From NCBI GenBank assembly GCA_964507025.1, contig CAZDOK010000005.1, positions 62,001 through 126,000 on the forward strand: a stretch of DNA of 64,000 bases, in the 5' to 3' direction. Shown piece after piece: positions 51,137 to 59,638 of the stretch. The notes beneath the pieces were generated by a model. That model was given only the letters and a program-made list of their open reading frames with translations, was not told the origin of the DNA and ran no database searches. A program made the translations under genes and the position numbers. This DNA is from Amarobacter sp964507025 (GTDB lineage: Bacteria; Chloroflexota; Dehalococcoidia; Tepidiformales; Tepidiformaceae). Position 1 is the stretch's first letter. Each line of letters begins with the position of its first letter.

Positions 51137-52480
51137 CTACGCCTCCAGGCCGTTCCGCCGGATCACATCCGCGTAGAACGCGGCGCTGTCCTTCGGCGTG
51201 CGCTTCAGGGTCTGGAAGTCGGTGTGGACGATGCCAAAACGCTTGCTGTTGCCGAAAGCCCACTCGAAATTGTCCATCAGCGACCACTGGTAGTAGGCGC
51301 GCACGTCGCAGCCGTCCTGGATCGCGCCGTGGAGGCCCGCGAGGAAGCCGGTCAGGAGTTCGACCCGCACGCGGTCGTCGATGGTCCCATCGGGGCCGGG
51401 CTCGGTGTTGTCGCAGACGCCGTTCTCGGTGATGTAAATCTTCGGGTTGCCGTACTCCTTCGAGACGAAGCGGACGAAGTCGCCGAGAGAGTGGGGCGCG
51501 GCTTCGTAGCCCATGGGCAGGAGGGGGAGACGGGGCATCGCCCTGCGGTAGCCGACGCCGCGGCCGGGGTCGGCCTCGATGAGGGCGCGGGAGTAGAGGT
51601 TCGTGCCCAGGAAGTCGGTGGGCTCGGCGATGATTTCCATGTCGCCGGGCTCCACGGGGAGCGGCGCGTCCTTCGACTCGAAGTAGCGCACGACCGAGCG
51701 CGGGTAGCCGCGACCGAAGACCGGGCCGTGGAAGAGGCGCGTGTCGAAGTCGCGGGCGAGCTCGACGGCTGCCGCCGTTTCCGGGGTGTCGTCGGCGGGC
51801 TCGTAGCTGGTGTTGGCGTTGGTGATGCCGATCTCGCCCCGGTAGCCGCCCGCGCGAAACATCTGGACGGCCTTCCCGTGGGCGAGGAGGGCGTGGTGAA
51901 CGGTCTTCGCATAGATGCCGAGGTCGCGGATGCCGGGAGCCATCACGCCGATCCGGTGGCCCATTTCGGTGAAGACGATCGGCTCGTTGAGGGTGACCCA
52001 GCGGGTGACGCGGTCGCCGAAGCGGTCGAAGCAGACGCGGGCGTAGTCGGCGAAGGCATCGGTGATAGCGCGGTTGGCCCAGCCGCCGAGGTCCTGGAGC
52101 GACTGGGGAAGGTCCCAGTGGTAGAGGGTAACGGCCGGCTGGATGCCGCGTTCGAGCAGCGCATCGATGAGGCGGTCGTAGAAGGCGAGGCCCTTCTCGT
52201 TCACCGCTCCGCGGCCGAAGGGGAAGATGCGCGGCCAGGCGATGGAGAAGCGGTACGTCTGGATGCCGAGGCCAGCCATGATCGCGATGTCTTCGGGGTA
52301 ACGGTGGTAGTGGTCGCAGGCGACGTCGCCGGTGTCGCCGCCCTGGACGCGGCCAGGCTGGCGGACGAAGGTGTCCCAGATGGAGACGCCGCGGTCGTCT
52401 TCCTGGATTGCGCCCTCGATCTGGTAGGAGGCGGTGGCAACGCCCCACTCGAAGCCATCGGGAAACTGCAGGAGAGCCAT
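51137..52480 (-). CDS. Family GH1 beta-glucosidase/beta-galactosidase
   Basis: A 447-residue (beta/alpha)8 glycosidase of normal length. N terminus FPDGFEWGVATASYQIEGA is the GH1 signature; the acid/base glutamate is in WVTLNEP and the nucleophile in KIYITENGVCDN. RFSIAWPRIFP and YQWSLMDNFEWAFG (sugar-binding) are kept. No signal peptide, so it is cytoplasmic and acts on imported beta-glycosides. ATG at 52480 (MALLQFP) is preferred over the longer frame. No sugar transporter is adjacent. Confidence 0.95.
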   Translation of the reverse strand: MALLQFPDGFEWGVATASYQIEGAIQEDDRGVSIWDTFVRQPGRVQGGDTGDVACDHYHRYPEDIAIMAGLGIQTYRFSIAWPRIFPFGRGAVNEKGLAFYDRLIDALLERGIQPAVTLYHWDLPQSLQDLGGWANRAITDAFADYARVCFDRFGDRVTRWVTLNEPIVFTEMGHRIGVMAPGIRDLGIYAKTVHHALLAHGKAVQMFRAGGYRGEIGITNANTSYEPADDTPETAAAVELARDFDTRLFHGPVFGRGYPRSVVRYFESKDAPLPVEPGDMEIIAEPTDFLGTNLYSRALIEADPGRGVGYRRAMPRLPLLPMGYEAAPHSLGDFVRFVSKEYGNPKIYITENGVCDNTEPGPDGTIDDRVRVELLTGFLAGLHGAIQDGCDVRAYYQWSLMDNFEWAFGNSKRFGIVHTDFQTLKRTPKDSAAFYADVIRRNGLEA

Positions 52481-52569
52481 TGCGGGATTAAACAGCATCC
52501 GGGGCGGCTTCGCACTGGCCTTGCGGGCGGGGAGTAGGATGGAATCAGCGCTCGAAGAGGAGGCTCACC

Positions 52570-52731
52570 ATGGCAACGACTCCGAAAGCATCGCGAACGG
52601 CGGGCAAGCCAGCGACCGGCAGGCCGCAGGCAACCGCGACCAAGAAGGCCCCGGCGCCGGCTGAAGCGCTACCCGAACGCCAGCCCGGCGACGACCTCGA
52701 CCAGGAAGACTACGCGCAGTTCGACGGATAG
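52570..52731 (+). CDS. Small Lys/Pro/Ala-rich protein, 53 aa
   Basis: AGAGGAGGCTCACC precedes ATG at 52570, a very good ribosome site. The product is basic and disordered at first (ATTPKASRTAGKPATGRPQATATKKAPAPAEA) and acidic at the end (QPGDDLDQEDYAQFDG), reminiscent of histone-H1-like or ubiquitin-like-protein tails. It ends 2 bp from the convergent HxlR gene. Function unknown. Confidence 0.6.
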   Translation: MATTPKASRTAGKPATGRPQATATKKAPAPAEALPERQPGDDLDQEDYAQFDG

Positions 52732-52733
52732 GG

Positions 52734-53063
52734 TCACTCCTCGCCGCCCGGCGCCCAGCGGCTCGCCCACGCATTCAGGGGCTCGAACGCCGCCAGGAGT
52801 TCTTGCCCGGCAGCCGTGAGCTGGTAGGCACCCTCGCTCCCCTGGGCGATCCCGGCCTCAACGAGTTCGGAGAGCCGCTGGCTGAGGACACTCGGCGACA
52901 TGCCATCGCAGCGCTGCTGGAGCTGGCGGAAGCCCACGGGCCCGTTCCGCAGCTCCCAGAGGATGCGCAGCTGCCAGCGCCGGCCGAGAAGATCGAGCAG
53001 AGCCATGATGGGGCGGCCAGTTCGGGAGCCTCGCACTGGCTTTCCAGGTAGGGGCACGGACAC
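52734..53063 (-). CDS. HxlR-family transcriptional regulator
   Basis: A 109-residue winged-helix protein: LLDLLGRRWQLRILWELRNGPVGFRQLQQRCDGMSPSVLSQRLSELVEAGI is the classic HxlR core. The usual N-terminal sensing cysteine (Cys-Pro) is absent, so redox or aldehyde sensing as in YodB/HxlR is unlikely. It begins with GTG and is divergent from a carboxymuconolactone decarboxylase-like gene, with three tandem palindromes between them that should be its operators. Confidence 0.92.
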   Translation of the reverse strand: MSVPLPGKPVRGSRTGRPIMALLDLLGRRWQLRILWELRNGPVGFRQLQQRCDGMSPSVLSQRLSELVEAGIAQGSEGAYQLTAAGQELLAAFEPLNAWASRWAPGGEE

Positions 53064-53080
53064 GGGGACGACCTCTTGCG

Positions 53081-53131
53081 CTACGAAATTCGAAGCTGCT
53101 ACGGTAATCGTAGCTGCTACGAAATTCGTAC
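53081..53131. promoter_or_regulatory. Three tandem operators, 18-bp period
   Basis: CTACGAAATTCGAAG (53081), CTACGGTAATCGTAG (53099) and CTACGAAATTCGTAC (53117) are palindromic and start exactly 18 bp apart. They fill the gap between the HxlR regulator and the gene at 53148, the last ending 17 bp before that start codon. Confidence 0.85.
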
Positions 53132-53147
53132 CACAGGAGGCACCAAC

Positions 53148-53696
53148 ATGCCAGCCATCGCGCCGCTCGAACCGCCTTACACCCCGGAGATCGAGGAACA
53201 GCTTTTGAGGCTAATGGGCACTCCGGGGCGCGAGCCGCTCCGGCTGTTCCGCACGCTTGTGAAGAACCCGGGCATGGCGCGTGGCTTCGGCGAGCTGGGC
53301 GCCCACAACCTGGGACGCGGGACACTGCCGGTGCGCCACCGCGAGCTCATGATCCTGCGCACGACAGCGCTCTGTGGCTGCGTGTACGAGTGGGGCGTGC
53401 ATGCGCGCATCTTCGCGAAGGCGGCAGAACTCACGCCCGGCGAGGTCCGCGACACGGCAATCGGGCCCGCCGCTGCATTCTCGGGGCAGGACCGGCTGAT
53501 CATCCAGCTCGCCGACGAGTTGCATGCGCGCTCGCGGGTGCCGCCGGGGCTGATGCAGGCGATCCTTGGTACATGGAGCGAAGCGCAGGTCCTCGAGATG
53601 TTGGAGATCGCCGGCTTCTACCACCTCGTGTCGTTCGTGGCGAACGGCGCCGGGGTGGAGCCGGAGCCATGGGCCGTGCCGATGCCCGCCGCCTGA
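53148..53696 (+). CDS. Carboxymuconolactone decarboxylase/AhpD-family protein
   Basis: A 182-residue helical protein. The stretch RHRELMILRTTALCGCVYEWGVHARIFAKAAEL is the CMD-family core; it has C-G-C, not the CxxC of AhpD peroxidase partners, followed by the family's conserved His (VHARI). ATG at 53148 follows CAGGAGGCACC. Likely controlled by the divergent HxlR protein through the three operators. The substrate is unknown; homologues near HxlR regulators often respond to reactive or aromatic compounds. Confidence 0.9.
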   Translation: MPAIAPLEPPYTPEIEEQLLRLMGTPGREPLRLFRTLVKNPGMARGFGELGAHNLGRGTLPVRHRELMILRTTALCGCVYEWGVHARIFAKAAELTPGEVRDTAIGPAAAFSGQDRLIIQLADELHARSRVPPGLMQAILGTWSEAQVLEMLEIAGFYHLVSFVANGAGVEPEPWAVPMPAA

Positions 53697-53740
53697 TCGT
53701 CCGCATGCCTCGTAGCCGGCGGGGGCAATACACTCCGTGC

Positions 53741-54370
53741 ATGGCGACTGAAGTCATCGTTGTCCGCCACGCGGAGACCTACGGCAACATCGAGGGCCGG
53801 TTCTGCGGGCACTCGGAAACGGAACTGACCCCGAAGGGGGTGCTGCAGGCCCAGGCGCTGGGGCGCCGGCTGAAGGGGCAGCATTTCGATGCTGCCTACT
53901 CGTCCGACCTGTCGCGGGCACTGCGGACCGCGCACTACTCGATCGAGCACCACCCATCGCCCCTCGAACCGCGGCTCGACCGGGACCTCCGCGAGATGCA
54001 CTACGGCGAGTGGGAGGGGCTCCGCGCGCAGGAAATCGGTGAGCGGAACGCCGAGCTGCTGCGGGACTTCTTCGCGATGAAGGTACCGGGCGCTCCTGGC
54101 GGCGAGACGATCGAGCAGGTGCGCGAGCGGACGGCCGCCGCCATCCGCCGGGTAGTGGACGCGCACCAGGATGGGCAGGTGCTGGTCGTTTCGCATGGGA
54201 ACGCGATCATGGCGATGCTGGCGGAACTCCTCCGGATGCCGCGCGAATCGACCTGGTCTTTCGCGGTGGCCAATACGTCGGTCACGCGGCTGCAGTTCGG
54301 TCGCCGGGGACGTGTCACGCTCACGGGCTTCAACGACCACGCGCACCTCCAGGATATCCGGGCGGAGTAG
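53741..54370 (+). CDS. Histidine phosphatase (phosphoglycerate-mutase-like)
   Basis: A 209-residue enzyme: VVRHAETYGNIEGRFCG holds the catalytic RHxxT-type His (here RHAET), SSDLSRALRTA the second Arg, REMHYGEWEGL the acid Glu, and LVVSHGNAIMAML the second His. It belongs to the CobC/PhoE/GpmB-type branch. ATG at 53741 is used because the motif begins 5 residues later; the longer frame overlaps the previous gene. Substrate unknown. Confidence 0.93.
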   Translation: MATEVIVVRHAETYGNIEGRFCGHSETELTPKGVLQAQALGRRLKGQHFDAAYSSDLSRALRTAHYSIEHHPSPLEPRLDRDLREMHYGEWEGLRAQEIGERNAELLRDFFAMKVPGAPGGETIEQVRERTAAAIRRVVDAHQDGQVLVVSHGNAIMAMLAELLRMPRESTWSFAVANTSVTRLQFGRRGRVTLTGFNDHAHLQDIRAE

Positions 54371-54454
54371 CGGCCCCTCGGTCGGCGGATTCGAGACGCT
54401 TGTCGAGCCGGGTGTATGCCGCCAGGCCGTGGCAGGCGGCGAAGGCGATTCCGC

Positions 54455-55351
54455 CTAGGCGGCGTGCTGGGGCTTCGGGCGCGGCTCGGCGGCGGGGGTT
54501 TCTGCTTCCTTCTTCGTTTCCGGCTGTTGCTGGCGCGCGGGCCGGCGAATGCTCCACCGGCGGAAGCGCTCTTCGATCGGCCTGCCGGGCTCGCGTCTTT
54601 CGCGCTCAGCACGGTCCTTCATGAAGTCTTCGCGGGTCCGCCCGCCGATCTGGCTGGTATGGCAGAGGATCGCGTCGACCTTCTTTTCCCAGTAGTCGGT
54701 TATGTCCACCGAGTAGTCGGGGTTGGCCGCGCCGCCGAGGAGCACTTCGTTCACCTGGTGCGAATCGAGGCCGTCGTCTTCGTGGTGCTGGTAGAAGAGG
54801 CGGTCGCGGACGATGGGGTAGATGGCATCCATCGTGGCTTGTCCCACGTTGCGGTGGTCGCGGTGGTTGAAGGTACCGCGGAAGGCATCCCAGGTGATGA
54901 CGACATCGGGGCGGTACATGCGGAGGAGCCGGACGATCTGGCCGCGCAGTTCGGCGCTTTCGCTGGTGAACCCGTCGGGATAGCCGAGGAGAATGCACTC
55001 CCTGACACCAAGCAGGCGGCAGGCGGCGCGTTGTTCTTCTTCGCGGATGGCGGCGAGCTTTTCGGGGTGCATGGTGTCGTCGTGGGTGCCTTTGTCGCCA
55101 CCGGTGACGAGCACGTAGTAGACGGCCCACCCTTCGGCGCACCACTTCGCAACGGTGCCGGCGCACATGAACTCGGCATCGTCGGGGTGCGCCATGATTA
55201 CCATTGCTCGGCCGGGGCCCTCGATCGGAGGCAACTCCTCGGCCTGGGCCGAGCCAAGAGGCGGCGTGGTCTGCGGGCGGGCCTCCTTTTCGGGGAGGGC
55301 ACCTTCGGGAGCCTTCTTCTTCAGCTTCCTGGCTTTGTCCTTCTTGCTCAT
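54455..55351 (-). CDS. LmbE/PIG-L family deacetylase
   Basis: A 298-residue zinc deacetylase. The catalytic AHPDDAEF motif and the second metal motif (TWDAFRGTFNHRDHRNVGQA, with His-x-x-His) are present. N and C termini (KKDKARKLKKKAPEGALPEKEAR; ETKKEAETPAAEPRPKPQHAA) are unusual basic/Pro-rich extensions. Family members remove acetyl from N-acetylglucosamine derivatives (GlcNAc-PI, mycothiol or bacillithiol precursors) or cleave mycothiol conjugates. Which applies is not clear. Confidence 0.92.
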   Translation of the reverse strand: MSKKDKARKLKKKAPEGALPEKEARPQTTPPLGSAQAEELPPIEGPGRAMVIMAHPDDAEFMCAGTVAKWCAEGWAVYYVLVTGGDKGTHDDTMHPEKLAAIREEEQRAACRLLGVRECILLGYPDGFTSESAELRGQIVRLLRMYRPDVVITWDAFRGTFNHRDHRNVGQATMDAIYPIVRDRLFYQHHEDDGLDSHQVNEVLLGGAANPDYSVDITDYWEKKVDAILCHTSQIGGRTREDFMKDRAERERREPGRPIEERFRRWSIRRPARQQQPETKKEAETPAAEPRPKPQHAA

Positions 55352-55551
55352 CGATCCACCGGAGATGGCCCCGCGCGGGAGCCGGTTTAGGTGGTTTCAA
55401 CTATAGCCGAGCGCGCTCTTCACGGCCGATAGCCCGGATTGCGTGAGGAGCGCCACATTCGCTGGCCGGCGCCACAAGGTTCTTCATAGTTTCTTCAGGG
55501 TTAGGAGGAGTGTGCGTCCTACGGTGGGATCACCACATGAGGAGTCTTCGC

Positions 55552-56790
55552 ATGATCGCGAACCCCACCGCAGATTCCCGCCGCCTCACGCTGGCGGCGT
55601 TCCGCATGCCCGGCGCGGCGGCGATGTCCGGGATTACGGTCACGCTGATGTACCTGTTCGGTCCCGTGCCGCTCTACCTGGCGACGGCTCGCGTGTTCAG
55701 CTCGCCTGCGCAGCTGACCTCCGGGTTCTTCGTGGCATTTCTGACCGCGGGCGTGGTGACCATCGCGCTTTCCGTGCGCTACCGGCAGCCGCTGGCGATC
55801 GGGTGGTCGGGGCCCGGGCTGGTGTACATGGCGGCGATGGCTTCGCAGTACAGCGTGGGCGACTTCGCCGGGGCGACGCTCTTCGCCGGAGTGGCGATGG
55901 TGGTCCTCGCGATGACGGGCCTGGCGGACCGGCTGGCAAGGGCCTTGCCGGTCCCAGTGGTCCTGGCGGTGTTCGCGGGGAGCTCCCTGCACTTCTGCAC
56001 GGCCGGGGTCTCGGGCATCCGCGCCGAACCGCTGGCGGCAGGAGCCCTGGCGGCCGGCTTCTTCGCGGCTCGCACGCGTCCCAACCGGTTCGTGCCACCG
56101 CTGGCTATCGGGTGCGCGCTCGGGATGCTCGTGCTCGTGGGCCGGGGGCAATTCAGCCCGGCGACGCTCGAGGCGGGCCTGCCCGTGGTCGAGTTCGTGC
56201 GACCCGCATTCGACCCTTCGGCGATTGTGGCAGTTGGCCTTCCGCTGCTGCTGCTGGCCGTGGGGCTCCAGAACATGCAAGGGTTCGGGGGGCTGCGGGC
56301 AGCCGGCTACGAGCCACCATTCCGGCTGATGACGGCGGTGATGGGTGGCGTCTCACTGCTGCACGCGAGCGTGGGCGCCCCGCCGAGCGGGATGCAGACG
56401 ACACCGCTGTTCGTGATGGCCGGTGAGGGTTCGGGGCCGAAGGCGAGCCGGTGGCAGGCGGCGGTCGTCGCCAGCATCGGGTGCCTCGCCATTGCGGCGG
56501 GCGCGGTGACGGTGGCCTCGTTCGTGGGGGCGTTGCCGATGGGCTTCGTCGCGGCGACGGTGGGCATCATCCTGCTTGCGACGGTGTTCGACAGCCTGAG
56601 ATCAGCGCTGAACGGGCCGATGGCGTTCCCGGCATTCGTGGCGTTCGTGGTGGCCGCATCCGACCTCTCCATCGCAGGGATGGGGGCCCCGTTGTGGGCG
56701 CTGGTGATCGGCGCCATGGCGACGGCAAAGCTGCCATCGCTCCAGCCGAACGTGGCCATGGCGGGCGCTACGGCTGCGCCGTCGCGGTGA
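55552..56790 (+). CDS. BenE-family benzoate/H+ symporter-like transporter
   Basis: A 412-residue integral membrane protein with about 12 helices. Features such as AIGWSGPGLVYMAAM, ALPVPVVLAVFAGSSLHF, VGLQNMQGFGGLRAAGYEPPFRLMTAVMGGVSLLHASVGAPPSGMQTT resemble the BenE family. Its usual substrate is benzoate, but the distance of this protein leaves other aromatic acids open. ATG at 55552 has GAGGAG 8 bases upstream; earlier in-frame starts are less good. Its end overlaps the convergent regulator gene by 23 bp. Confidence 0.85.
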   Translation: MIANPTADSRRLTLAAFRMPGAAAMSGITVTLMYLFGPVPLYLATARVFSSPAQLTSGFFVAFLTAGVVTIALSVRYRQPLAIGWSGPGLVYMAAMASQYSVGDFAGATLFAGVAMVVLAMTGLADRLARALPVPVVLAVFAGSSLHFCTAGVSGIRAEPLAAGALAAGFFAARTRPNRFVPPLAIGCALGMLVLVGRGQFSPATLEAGLPVVEFVRPAFDPSAIVAVGLPLLLLAVGLQNMQGFGGLRAAGYEPPFRLMTAVMGGVSLLHASVGAPPSGMQTTPLFVMAGEGSGPKASRWQAAVVASIGCLAIAAGAVTVASFVGALPMGFVAATVGIILLATVFDSLRSALNGPMAFPAFVAFVVAASDLSIAGMGAPLWALVIGAMATAKLPSLQPNVAMAGATAAPSR

Positions 56791-58018
56791 ACTCCTCGAT
56801 CGCGCGAACGAAGTCGGGCGCGCCTGCATCGTCGAGGAGCAGCCAGTGATTGTCCCCCTGGAGCGTGTGCATGCGCGCACCGGGGATGACCGCGGCAAGG
56901 CGCTGAGAACGGGAGAACGGGATGAGTGCCTCTCCGGGGCGGTGGACCACCATTGCCGGCACACTCAGTGACCGCGCAGCCTCCTCCACGCCATCCTCCA
57001 CCAGGCTCGCCAGGTAGTGCACGGCGCGCGTCGCGGGAGCGGATGCGCGCTGCATCTCGCCGAAATAGCGCACGTCCTCCGGGGGTGCCGATGACCCGAG
57101 AAAGAGGTTCGCGAAGAGGTTTCGATAGGCGGATGTCTCGGCTGCCCAGCCCTGCCGGATGATCTGAATGAAGAGCCGCCCGTGCGCGGCCCACTCCACC
57201 CGTTCCTGGTCGGAACCGGAGATGCCTCCGCCGTAGGTGATGAGGTGAGTCACGCGCTCGGGGTGTCGCGCCGCGTAGTGCACGGCTGCGTAGACGCCTT
57301 CGGACATGCCAAGGAGGGCGAACCGCTGGAATCCGGTGGCCTGGATCACTGCCTCGAGGTCGCGCAGGCGTGACTCGGTGGAGAAGCGGTCCGCCGTTTC
57401 GGAGAGGCCCATGCCGCGGCCATCGTAGCGAACGAGTGTGTGATTCTGGCCGAGCCGCTCCCAGAAGCGGCGCCCTTTCTGCCAGCGCCACTCGAGGTCG
57501 AGGTGGGTGAACCAGCCAAGCACCCGGATAAGGGGCGGGCCATGGCCGGTGACCGAGTAGGCAATGTTGAGCCCGTCGGCGGTCCTCGTGTAGTGGATCG
57601 CCGGTGTCGCCAATGCCGGCGGCGGCGCTCCGCCGGGCCCTGGATCCGGTGCCGCGGGAAGCAGGCCGGCGGCCTCTTCCTCGATGCGTACGGCGCCGAT
57701 GAACCGGAACCCCCGGCCGTGCACTGTCTTGATGTAGCGCTGCTGACGGCCGGTATCACCGAGCACCTTGCGTGCGGCCATGATGCGGCTGGCCAGCGCG
57801 GCATCGCTGATGTACTTGTCGGGCCAGACGTGCTCGATGATCTCGTCCTTCGTCACCATCCGGTCGTGGTGCGCGATGAGGAAGGAGAGGACCTCGAACA
57901 CCTGTGGTTCCATGGAGCAAGCCATGCCACGGTGCCGGAGCTCGAAGCGCAGCGGGTCAAGTTCAAAGTCGTCGAATCGGTAACGCACCCGGAGCCGCCT
58001 CCGCGTGTTGGTGGCCAC
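56768..58018 (-). CDS. Winged-helix (CadC/ToxR-type) regulator fused to alpha/beta-hydrolase
   Basis: A 416-residue protein. Residues ~10-110 form an OmpR-type winged helix (FELDPLRFELRHRGMACSMEPQVFEVLSFLIAHHDRMVTKDEIIEHVW, RYIKTVHGRGFRFIG). Residues ~140-416 form an alpha/beta-hydrolase with an intact nucleophile elbow GMSEGVYA and a C-terminal His in LQGDNHWLL. This order is the reverse of the LuxR fusion at 12525-13616. The hydrolase part may sense, or also hydrolyse, an effector. It faces the BenE-like transporter, which could be its target. Confidence 0.9.
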   Translation of the reverse strand: MATNTRRRLRVRYRFDDFELDPLRFELRHRGMACSMEPQVFEVLSFLIAHHDRMVTKDEIIEHVWPDKYISDAALASRIMAARKVLGDTGRQQRYIKTVHGRGFRFIGAVRIEEEAAGLLPAAPDPGPGGAPPPALATPAIHYTRTADGLNIAYSVTGHGPPLIRVLGWFTHLDLEWRWQKGRRFWERLGQNHTLVRYDGRGMGLSETADRFSTESRLRDLEAVIQATGFQRFALLGMSEGVYAAVHYAARHPERVTHLITYGGGISGSDQERVEWAAHGRLFIQIIRQGWAAETSAYRNLFANLFLGSSAPPEDVRYFGEMQRASAPATRAVHYLASLVEDGVEEAARSLSVPAMVVHRPGEALIPFSRSQRLAAVIPGARMHTLQGDNHWLLLDDAGAPDFVRAIEEFTATAQP

Positions 58019-58108
58019 CCGGTCGATCCCGCGAGGCCGTAGGGGCGGCCAGTAACACCGCCGCGGTATTCGTACCCGACCGGCCCCACGGTGCGCAAGG
58101 GGGCTGCG

Positions 58109-58717
58109 TCAGACGGGGGGCTGGACGACGCGCAGAGGGAAGGTGGCGAGGACCTCGTAGCTGGCGCCACCGGGGCCGAGCCTGCTGCGCATGAGGGAGA
58201 CCTGGGAAGTGCGCCAGCTGACACCAGGGACATCGGTCTTGCCGACGGCGACTTCGATCTCGGCACGATGGCGGGTGCCGATCTCGTCGCGAACGCGGCC
58301 GAGGGTAAGGTGGGGGCGGAAAGGGCGCCGTTCGGGTTCGAAGCCGACGACGGCGAGAGCGGCGTTCACAGCCCGGACGAGCGCTTCGAGGCGGAGCACG
58401 TCGCCGGCGATGCCAACCCACATGATGCGGAGGCCCTCACGGCCACCGAAGGTGCCGATGTTCGAGAACTCGAGCTCGAAGGGAGAGTGGCCGACGACGG
58501 CTTCCTGGATCGCGAGCTTGATGGCCGGGAGCTTCTTGACGGGCACTTCGCCGAGGAATTTGAGGGTGACGTGGACGCCCTCCGGCTTAATCCAGCGGAC
58601 GGCGGGGCCGCTCTTCTTGCGGAGGCCCTCGATCGTTTCGCCGATGGCTTCCTTCACATCATCTGGAACTTCGCAGGCCACGAAGAGGCGAACGTGGTCC
58701 TGAGCATTCTCACTCAT
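58109..58717 (-). CDS. thpR: RNA 2',3'-cyclic phosphodiesterase ThpR
   Basis: A 202-residue 2H phosphoesterase with both HxTx motifs: HVTLKFLGEV (about residue 45) and HLTLGRVRD (about residue 135), and the typical start VRLFVACEVPDDVKEAI. It opens 2',3'-cyclic phosphates at RNA ends. ATG at 58717 (MSENAQD) overlaps the amidohydrolase end by 8 bp, so the two may be co-translated. Confidence 0.94.
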   Translation of the reverse strand: MSENAQDHVRLFVACEVPDDVKEAIGETIEGLRKKSGPAVRWIKPEGVHVTLKFLGEVPVKKLPAIKLAIQEAVVGHSPFELEFSNIGTFGGREGLRIMWVGIAGDVLRLEALVRAVNAALAVVGFEPERRPFRPHLTLGRVRDEIGTRHRAEIEVAVGKTDVPGVSWRTSQVSLMRSRLGPGGASYEVLATFPLRVVQPPV

Positions 58718-59561
58718 TGGTTGTCGTAATCCGAAAGAGTCTCTCGGCGTTGCCGCCACACACTTGCTTCGCCACGTCGCCCGGGAGTTGCCCGAGGAGG
58801 CGTTGGAGCTGGCGCCGGGGCGAAAGCAGTGGGTAATCAGAGCCGAAGATCACGCGTTCGGGACCGGCAAGGTCCACAAGGCGCGCGACGCTCATGTCAT
58901 CATACAGCAGCGTGGCCGCTGCGGTGTCGAAATAGACGTTTTCTATGGCGGCTTTCACCTCGGGCATCTGGAGGTAGAAGGAGAGGCCGCCGCCGAGGTG
59001 GGCCGCAACCATCCGGAGGTGGGGGAAAGCCGTGGCGAGGTGGCAAAGCTCGATGGGCGTAATGCCACCCGTTTTGCCGGGGTAAGCGTGGCCGACGGGT
59101 TCGCTGACGTGCCAGAGTAGGACTGCGCCAGCATCGCGAGCCAGGCCACAAAGCTGGCGGCCGGCAGGGCCGAGGGGGTCCCAGCCCTGGTTGTGTGGGC
59201 GAAGCTCGCCGAAACCGGAAGCACCGCGATCGAGAGCGCGGTGGGCTTCCGCCTCCCACCCGGGGAGGGCCGGGTTGATCGTGGCCATGACGGCCAGCCC
59301 ACCGCCGCCGCAGCGAAGGGCGTCGGCCAGGCAAATGTTCTGCTCTTCAATGTCACGGGGGTCGGCGAAAGCGAACCCGGCGGCGACGGCGCCCCGGATC
59401 TGTGCGGATTCGAGGGCGCCGAGGAGATCCGGAAGCGTGGCCATCTTCGTCGACGGCTCGCCGTACATCTCACGGAAGGTGGCATCGCGGGTGGCGAGAG
59501 CGTCGCGCTTCGCGACCTGGGAGGGCGCGAAAAGATGGGTGTGCGCATCGATATAGCCCAT
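58710..59561 (-). CDS. Amidohydrolase-2 family metal hydrolase
   Basis: A 283-residue TIM-barrel hydrolase or decarboxylase: DAHTHLF (first metal His pair), LLWHVSEPVGHAYPG, MVAAHLGGGLSF (His) and VIFGSDYPLL (Asp) are the metal-binding strands of the amidohydrolase-2 group, which includes aromatic acid decarboxylases and lactonases. ATG at 59561 (MGYIDAHTH) is preferred over the slightly longer frame. It precedes thpR on the same strand and is divergent from the SDR pair. Confidence 0.9.
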   Translation of the reverse strand: MGYIDAHTHLFAPSQVAKRDALATRDATFREMYGEPSTKMATLPDLLGALESAQIRGAVAAGFAFADPRDIEEQNICLADALRCGGGGLAVMATINPALPGWEAEAHRALDRGASGFGELRPHNQGWDPLGPAGRQLCGLARDAGAVLLWHVSEPVGHAYPGKTGGITPIELCHLATAFPHLRMVAAHLGGGLSFYLQMPEVKAAIENVYFDTAAATLLYDDMSVARLVDLAGPERVIFGSDYPLLSPRRQLQRLLGQLPGDVAKQVCGGNAERLFRITTTNE

Positions 59562-59638
59562 GTGAACGGATGGTAGCACCCGGGGGGAACTCCCACGCGA
59601 GCAATCGAGTAGACTCCGGCCAGATCGAGGGGGCTCTC

